Below, piece after piece: positions 59,731 to 64,000 of a DNA stretch of 64,000 nucleotides. Below the pieces are notes generated by a model. The model saw only the letters and a program-made list of their open reading frames with translations, searched no databases and was not told where the DNA came from. The stretch is taken from assembly GCF_004403945.1 (NCBI RefSeq), contig NZ_SOHM01000002.1:62001-126000 (forward strand), given 5' to 3'. Origin of the DNA: Cryobacterium lactosi. GTDB taxonomy: Bacteria; Actinomycetota; Actinomycetes; Actinomycetales; Microbacteriaceae. Made by a program: the position numbers and the translations under genes. The first letter of the stretch is position 1, and every line of letters begins with the position of its first letter.

Positions 59731-61092
59731 TCAGTCCGTCGCGGGGCTGATCGACGGGAGGGCGCCGCTCACCCGCCGGCCCGGCGGCTCGGGCAACCGA
59801 CCGGTGACGACGTGCGCGACGACCACAGCCACGATCACCAGCGGCATCACGGCGATCGCGTCGCTGCTGAGCAGCACCGTGGCCAGCAGCACGCTGGTCA
59901 GCGGCAGGCGCAGCATCGACACGCACATCGCTCCGATGCCCACGCCCACCGCCGGCACCAAAGCCATCCCCGGCAGGTGTGAGGCCGCCACCCCCAGGGC
60001 GGCGCCGATGAACATCGCCGGGAAGACCGGGCCGCCCCGGAACGCGCTGAGCGAGAGTCCGTAGGCCAGCGCCTTACACAGCACCAGCAGCAGCAGGGCG
60101 CCGACCGGCCACGCTGCGCCGCCGGAGATGAGCGCGGGTAACGCCGACTGACCCGAGAAGAGCACCTCGGTGGTGTCCTCCCCGGTCACCAGCGCGAACA
60201 GCACGGCCAGTCCCGCAATCAACAGGCCGAGCACGGGCGTCACGAGGAGCCGGTGAGCGTGCACAAACGGCCGCACGATGCGGGCGAGGGCCCGGATGCC
60301 CCAGGCGACCAGCGGGCATCCGGCCCCGAGCCCGAGAGCCCAGAGAAACATGGCCAGGGTGGGTGTGGAGAACGCCGGCAGGTTGGGGAGGGCGAGGGAG
60401 AAGGTGCCCAGGCCGGTCCATGAGTCCAGGCCGACGAAGACGAGGGAGCCGATCCCGGCCGCGAGCAGTCCAGGCAACAGGCCCACCCCGAGCATCGCGC
60501 CGGCCAGCCCCGATGCCTCCATCAGCAGGAACGCACCGAGCAGGGGCGAGCCGAGCAGGGTGCTCACGGCGGCGAAGCTGCCGGCGGAGGCGATCACCGC
60601 GATGGCCGTCGGCGGCGAGTCCTTCTTGATCAGCAGCAGAGCGAGGGCGCCCAGGCCGCCGCCCAGGGCGATCAGCGGTGCCTCGGGGCCGAGCACGGCG
60701 CCCAGGGCCAGGGTGGCCAGGGCGGCGAGGACCACTCCGGGCAGTTCCCGGGGCGCTGGGAACCCGCCCGCCTTGAAACCCTCCGAGGGCGGATGGCCGC
60801 TGGTGCCCGGCAGCCGCTGGATGCTCAGCGCCACCAGAAGCCCTGCGAGGGCGAGCAGTGGGAATGGCCACCAGAGCGGCACGCTGGCGAAGCCGAGCAC
60901 GCCGGGCAACTCGGTGAACAGGTACGCCTGCAGCCAGTCCACCAGCGCCAGGAAGCCGTAAGCGGCGATCGAGACCGGCACCCCGATCAGCCCGGCCAGG
61001 AGGAGGATCCGGAGGTAGCCGCGAGAACGGATTACCGCCAGTGGGTCGGCCGCGCTCGGTGGCGCTGCCGGCGGATCGGGGTGGGCGGGCAT
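59731..61092 (-). CDS. ClC-family chloride channel or Cl-/H+ antiporter
   Basis: A 453-residue membrane protein of the ClC family. The ion-selectivity regions are LPGTSGHPPSEGF (GSGIP-like, altered), LGAVLGPEAPLIALGGGLGA (GREGP-like, with Pro-Glu-Ala-Pro) and FRGGPVFPAMFIGAALGVAA (GxFxP-like). No C-terminal CBS domains are present. Changes in the first two motifs leave the transported ion open. ATG at 61092 is chosen because of a GAGGAGG site 8 nt upstream; an in-frame ATG 48 nt further upstream is possible. Confidence 0.87.
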   Translation of the reverse strand: MPAHPDPPAAPPSAADPLAVIRSRGYLRILLLAGLIGVPVSIAAYGFLALVDWLQAYLFTELPGVLGFASVPLWWPFPLLALAGLLVALSIQRLPGTSGHPPSEGFKAGGFPAPRELPGVVLAALATLALGAVLGPEAPLIALGGGLGALALLLIKKDSPPTAIAVIASAGSFAAVSTLLGSPLLGAFLLMEASGLAGAMLGVGLLPGLLAAGIGSLVFVGLDSWTGLGTFSLALPNLPAFSTPTLAMFLWALGLGAGCPLVAWGIRALARIVRPFVHAHRLLVTPVLGLLIAGLAVLFALVTGEDTTEVLFSGQSALPALISGGAAWPVGALLLLVLCKALAYGLSLSAFRGGPVFPAMFIGAALGVAASHLPGMALVPAVGVGIGAMCVSMLRLPLTSVLLATVLLSSDAIAVMPLVIVAVVVAHVVTGRLPEPPGRRVSGALPSISPATD

Positions 61093-61220
61093 GTCGCGAT
61101 CCTCCTCGGTCGGGGCGGGCGTGGCGGAGTCCCAGCCCACGCTGGCCCGGTCGGGTCACCTGCGCAAGGCCGGTGCCGCGCACCGCCAATGGGGGATGGT
61201 CGCCCGGTTGTCCGGTTCAC

Positions 61221-61233
61221 TAAGCTGACCGCC
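61221..61233 (+). promoter_or_regulatory. Leaderless-type promoter of the PLDc_N gene
   Basis: TAAGCT (61221-61226), then 7 nt, then ATG at 61234. Confidence 0.5.
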
Positions 61234-61617
61234 ATGTATGCGCTCTTCTCTGCCGTGCTCCTGGTGCTCCTCATCGCCGCCCTGGTGGACATCATCACCC
61301 GGCAGGAGGGGCAGGTGAAGCACCTGCCCAAGGTCCTCTGGGTGATTCTGGTGATCTTCCTCCCGGTGATCGGCAGTGTGCTCTGGTTCGCCATCGGCCG
61401 GGAGTACCCGGCACCGGCCGACCGGCCCCGGGTGAGTGTTCCGCGCCGCCGTCCAGCGTACGAGGGGCCCGCGGAGCCGCCGGTTCGGAGGGTGCGCACC
61501 ACCGAGGAAGAACTGGCCGACCTGGACCGCGAGATCGACTTCCATACCGAACAGGCCCGCATCCGCCGTATCGAGGCCGAGCTGGCCGATCGGCGGAGGC
61601 CGACGGACGAACCGTGA
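61234..61617 (+). CDS. PLDc_N-domain small membrane protein
   Basis: A 127-residue protein with two N-terminal membrane segments (LFSAVLLVLLIAALVDIITR, LPKVLWVILVIFLPVIGSVL) followed by the WFAIGRE end that is typical of the PLDc_N (cardiolipin synthase N-terminal) domain, then a charged tail with a predicted coiled coil (TEEELADLDREIDFHTEQAR). The phospholipase domain itself is absent, as in many actinobacterial members of unknown function. Confidence 0.85.
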   Translation: MYALFSAVLLVLLIAALVDIITRQEGQVKHLPKVLWVILVIFLPVIGSVLWFAIGREYPAPADRPRVSVPRRRPAYEGPAEPPVRRVRTTEEELADLDREIDFHTEQARIRRIEAELADRRRPTDEP

Positions 61618-61673
61618 GGCTGCCGGCGGACGGGGAGTGAGGCTGAGCGTCACACGGAGCGCCGGCGACGGTC

Positions 61674-61686
61674 TACGCTTGGGTTT
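61674..61686 (+). promoter_or_regulatory. Leaderless-type promoter of the acetyltransferase gene
   Basis: TACGCT (61674-61679), then 7 nt, then GTG at 61687. Confidence 0.5.
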
Positions 61687-62310
61687 GTGGTCATAGACAA
61701 CAAAACACCCCAGCAGCCCGTTCGCTCCGAATTCGACAAGATGGTCGCGGGAGAGTGGTATCGGTATCGCTCCGGGCCCGAGCTGGCGGAAATGACCACG
61801 AGCACCCAACGCACCTGCCGGCAGATCACCGCGCTCTACGACGACGACCAGCCCGCTGCGCATGCGCTGTTCACCGAGATGGTCGGCAGCGTCGGCGCCG
61901 GAGCGGACTTCCGGCCGCCCCTGTACCTGGACTACGGCGCCCAGCTGCATGTGGGCGCGAACACCTTCATCAATGCGGACTTCCTCACCCTGGGCGGCGG
62001 GGAGATCACCATCGGCGCCAACGTGCTGGTGGGACCGAGCGCCCGGCTGTACACACCGAGTCATGCTCTGGATGTTCAGGAGCGCCGCGCGGGCTACGAG
62101 CGGGTCTCGCCGATCACCATCGAAGACGACGTCTGGCTCGGCGGCAACGTTGTGGTCTGCCCCGGTGTGACCATCGGCGCGGGCAGCATCATCGGTGCCG
62201 GCTCGGTCGTCACCAAGGATGTGCCGGCCGGGGTCATCGCCGCCGGCAATCCGGCCCGTGTGGTGCGCGCGATCGAGCCGGACGACCGGATCGGGCTCGG
62301 AGCGGTCTAA
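61687..62310 (+). CDS. Maltose/galactoside O-acetyltransferase family protein
   Basis: A 207-residue hexapeptide acetyltransferase of the Maa/LacA/NodL family, transferring acetyl from acetyl-CoA to a sugar hydroxyl. The N-terminal Mac domain (KMVAGEWYRYRSGPELAEM) is followed by beta-helix repeats; the catalytic His is in LYTPSHALDVQER, and the acetyl-CoA-binding end has VWLGGNVVVCPGVTIGAGSI and VVTKDVPAGVIAAGNPARVV. The sugar acceptor is not known. GTG start, 7 nt after a TACGCT hexamer. Confidence 0.92.
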   Translation: MVIDNKTPQQPVRSEFDKMVAGEWYRYRSGPELAEMTTSTQRTCRQITALYDDDQPAAHALFTEMVGSVGAGADFRPPLYLDYGAQLHVGANTFINADFLTLGGGEITIGANVLVGPSARLYTPSHALDVQERRAGYERVSPITIEDDVWLGGNVVVCPGVTIGAGSIIGAGSVVTKDVPAGVIAAGNPARVVRAIEPDDRIGLGAV

Positions 62311-62336
62311 CCGCGGCTGCCGGGCGCGGCCGAGCG

Positions 62337-62348
62337 TACGCTGGATTG
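62337..62348 (+). promoter_or_regulatory. Leaderless-type promoter of the SDR gene
   Basis: TACGCT (62337-62342), then 6 nt, then ATG at 62349. Confidence 0.55.
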
Positions 62349-63323
62349 ATGACCACAACTCCCCAGCACGCCCTGCCCTCTGGATTCACCGCGCAGTCGA
62401 CCGCGACCGAGGTGCTCGCCGGCATCGACCTCGGCGGCAAGACGGCGATCGTCACCGGCGGCTACTCCGGACTCGGCATCGAGACCGTCGCCGCGCTCGC
62501 CGCGGCCGGCGCCCGGGTGGTTGTGCCGGCCCGGCGTCCAGAGGCGGCCTGGGCAGCCCTGGATGCGCGCGGCCTGACCGCCGTGGAGGTCGAGGCGCTC
62601 GACCTGGCCGATCTGGTCAGCGTGCGCGCCTTCGCCGAGCGTTTCGTGGCCACCGGCCGCAGCGTCGACATCCTGATCAACAACGCCGCCATCATGGCGT
62701 CCGCCGAGGCCAGGGTCGGTGACGGCTGGGAGTCCCAGTTCGCCACCAACCACCTCGGTCACTACGTGCTGACCAACCTGCTCTGGCCCGCGCTCACGGC
62801 CGCGGAAGGCGCCAGGGTCGTTGCGCTGTCGTCGACGGGGCACAAGCTCAGCGGCATCCGCTTCGACGACCCCGACTTCAGCTCCGGCTACGACAAGTGG
62901 CAGGCGTACGGGCAGGCCAAGACCGCGAACAGCCTCTTCGCGGTGCACCTGGATGCCCTCGGCGCCGACTCCGGCGTGCGCGCGTTCGCCGTGCATCCCG
63001 GCGGCATCATGACCGAGCTGCAGCGACACCTGCCCCGGACGGAGATGATCGCCGCGGGCTGGATGACCGAGGACGGCACCGTGAACCCGCTGTTCAAGTC
63101 CCCGGAGCAGGGCGCGGCCACCTCCACCTGGGCAGCCACCTCGCCGATGCTCGACGGCATGGGCGGCGTCTACTGCGAAGACTGCGACATCGCCGAACCC
63201 ACAGTGGCGGGCAGCGCCACGGCCCGGATCAGCGGAGTCGACGCCCATGCGATCGACCCGGATGCGGCGGCCAGGCTCTGGGCCTTCTCGGCCGAGCTCA
63301 CCGGCGTGAACGCCTTCGCCTGA
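62349..63323 (+). CDS. Short-chain dehydrogenase/reductase
   Basis: A 324-residue NAD(P)-dependent SDR, similar to retinol-dehydrogenase/WWOX-type oxidoreductases. Cofactor motif TAIVTGGYSGLGIETVAALA (TGxxxGxG), the stability motif NNAAIMA, the catalytic Ser in VVALSSTGHK, and Tyr-x3-Lys in WQAYGQAKTANSLF. The C-terminal CEDCDIA insertion is typical of these. The substrate is unknown. The gene stands alone with its own leaderless promoter. Confidence 0.9.
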   Translation: MTTTPQHALPSGFTAQSTATEVLAGIDLGGKTAIVTGGYSGLGIETVAALAAAGARVVVPARRPEAAWAALDARGLTAVEVEALDLADLVSVRAFAERFVATGRSVDILINNAAIMASAEARVGDGWESQFATNHLGHYVLTNLLWPALTAAEGARVVALSSTGHKLSGIRFDDPDFSSGYDKWQAYGQAKTANSLFAVHLDALGADSGVRAFAVHPGGIMTELQRHLPRTEMIAAGWMTEDGTVNPLFKSPEQGAATSTWAATSPMLDGMGGVYCEDCDIAEPTVAGSATARISGVDAHAIDPDAAARLWAFSAELTGVNAFA

Positions 63324-63427
63324 CTCTGTCCTGCGCTGTTCTCACCCGCGCACGGGTGCCTGCACCCGGCCCCCGCCCGCTAACTGTGTCCGCATGGGTA
63401 ACAGTTGCGACTGCTCGGCCGGGATTC

Positions 63428-63439
63428 TAGGTTGGGGAG
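63428..63439 (+). promoter_or_regulatory. Leaderless-type promoter of the HhH protein gene
   Basis: TAGGTT (63428-63433), then 6 nt, then ATG at 63440. Confidence 0.55.
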
Positions 63440-63676
63440 ATGGGCAAGGATGCGGGCCGGGCGACGGATGCGGGTGCGGCACCGCGTGGCGCCGCCGATG
63501 CTGACGGGGCGCTCTGGGCGGCGGAGGGGATCCCGTCTCCGGCCCGGCGCGCGCTCGTGGCCGCGGGCATCCTCACGGTGGAGGATCTGCGCAGGGCGGA
63601 CCCGGATGTTCTCGCCCGGCTGCACGGCATGGGCCCCACGGCCATGGCACGGTTGCGTCCGCTGCGCGACGGCTGA
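63440..63676 (+). CDS. Small helix-hairpin-helix protein
   Basis: A 78-residue protein: an Ala/Gly-rich N-terminus followed by a helix-hairpin-helix fold like that of the RNA polymerase alpha C-terminal domain (GIPSPARRALVAAGILTVED, LRRADPDVLARLHGMGPTAM). HhH domains bind DNA or RNA without sequence specificity. Its function in the cell is unknown. Confidence 0.75.
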   Translation: MGKDAGRATDAGAAPRGAADADGALWAAEGIPSPARRALVAAGILTVEDLRRADPDVLARLHGMGPTAMARLRPLRDG

Positions 63677-63729
63677 CACTCCAGCCCCGGCCGGGCCGAC
63701 GCGCGAGCGCCTAACCGTTGCCGCAACGA

Positions 63730-63761
63730 ACAAGTGCGCCCGGCGTACCGGGCGCACTTGT
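63730..63761. terminator. Terminator between the HhH gene and msrB
   Basis: A perfect 14-bp stem (63730-63743 with 63748-63761) and 4-nt loop, in a convergent intergenic region. Confidence 0.8.
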
Positions 63762-63801
63762 ACGCAGGGGTTACAGTGGCGACTGCGCAGCCGCCGGCGG
63801 C

Positions 63802-64000
63802 TTACTCGCCCGGCGTGAAGTTGAGCGAGATCGAGTTCATGCAGTAGCGGTCACCGGTGGGGGTGCCGAAACCGTCGTCGAACACGTGGCCCAGGTGCGA
63901 TCCGCAGGCGGCGCAGCGCACCTCGGTGCGCACGACACCGAGTGAGCGGTCTTCGATGAGCTCGACGGCCTCGGGGCGCACCGACTCGTAGAAGCTCGGC
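63802..64000 (-). CDS. msrB: Peptide-methionine (R)-S-oxide reductase MsrB, C-terminal part (5' end outside window)
   Basis: The last 66 codons of MsrB, read on the minus strand. The zinc pair and core motif [20 protein letters not shown] and the catalytic Cys region [16 protein letters not shown] are present. MsrB reduces methionine-R-sulfoxide in oxidised proteins with thioredoxin. Its start lies beyond the right edge of the window. Confidence 0.93.
   Translation of the reverse strand, partial: PSFYESVRPEAVELIEDRSLGVVRTEVRCAACGSHLGHVFDDGFGTPTGDRYCMNSISLNFTPGE

Overview
The window is a high-GC, gene-dense chromosomal segment from an actinobacterium. It carries mycothiol synthase (mshD), CarD, a GlnR-type orphan regulator, SenX3-RegX3, an ECF sigma factor with an RskA-like anti-sigma factor, and many short-leader or leaderless genes. 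The overall gene content fits Microbacteriaceae (Cryobacterium, Leifsonia or relatives); the genus is an inference. I see no rRNA, CRISPR array, prophage or transposase. The 5' edge cuts an mnhA gene and the 3' edge cuts msrB.

Layout. 1-4.8 kb: Mrp/Mnh multisubunit Na+/H+ antiporter operon (A/B fusion, C, D, E, F, G), each gene overlapping the next by 4 nt. 4.8-7.3 kb: a ZTP (pfl) riboswitch ahead of glyA, then folD (one-carbon metabolism). 7.3-12.8 kb: gamma-carbonic anhydrase-like protein, YbaK-type deacylase, galK-galT with a divergent DeoR-type regulator, and an aldose epimerase. 12.9-17.1 kb: DUF445 protein, serine hydrolase, zinc-ribbon protein, OhrR, cupin. 17.2-22.3 kb: DUF6457 protein, a degenerate ThiF/MoeB-like protein, fdhD, an FdhF/YdeP-type molybdopterin oxidoreductase and a hexapeptide protein. 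22.5-26.6 kb: tRNA-Lys, ECF sigma/anti-sigma pair, palindromic repeats, pabC.

26.5-33.6 kb is the most interesting part. A divergent IclR regulator faces an operon encoding a metallohydrolase, a PRD protein, a glycine-rich SFCGS protein, DUF4312, DUF4311 and DUF4310 proteins, a DgaE-like PLP ammonia-lyase, a KDPG aldolase and an HPr-like protein. It resembles the uncharacterised EF_0829-EF_0839 cluster of Enterococcus and looks like an undescribed uptake and catabolic system for an amino-sugar acid, with phosphotransfer parts. A truncated second KDPG aldolase sits beside the regulator.

33.6-50.8 kb is rich in phosphate genes: pstSCAB, a Nudix/phosphatase fusion, ppk, phoU and senX3-regX3, with gpmA, mshD, glnR and ygfZ among them. 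PHO-box-like 11-nt direct repeats lie before pstS and ppk and between phoU and senX3, so this part probably forms one local RegX3/PhoP-type regulon. 50.3-58.8 kb: carD, ispDF, cysS, rlmB, a DUF4032 kinase-like protein, an orphan UgpC/MsmK-type ATPase and a DsbA-like protein. 58.9-64 kb: tRNA-Thr, nucleoside deaminase, ClC channel, acetyltransferase, short-chain dehydrogenase, HhH protein and msrB.

Two sequence-level patterns run through the window. First, more than a dozen genes have a TAnnnT hexamer exactly 6-7 nt before the start codon, the layout of leaderless promoters. Second, a 23-bp-armed palindromic repeat occurs in tandem at two distant intergenic sites.
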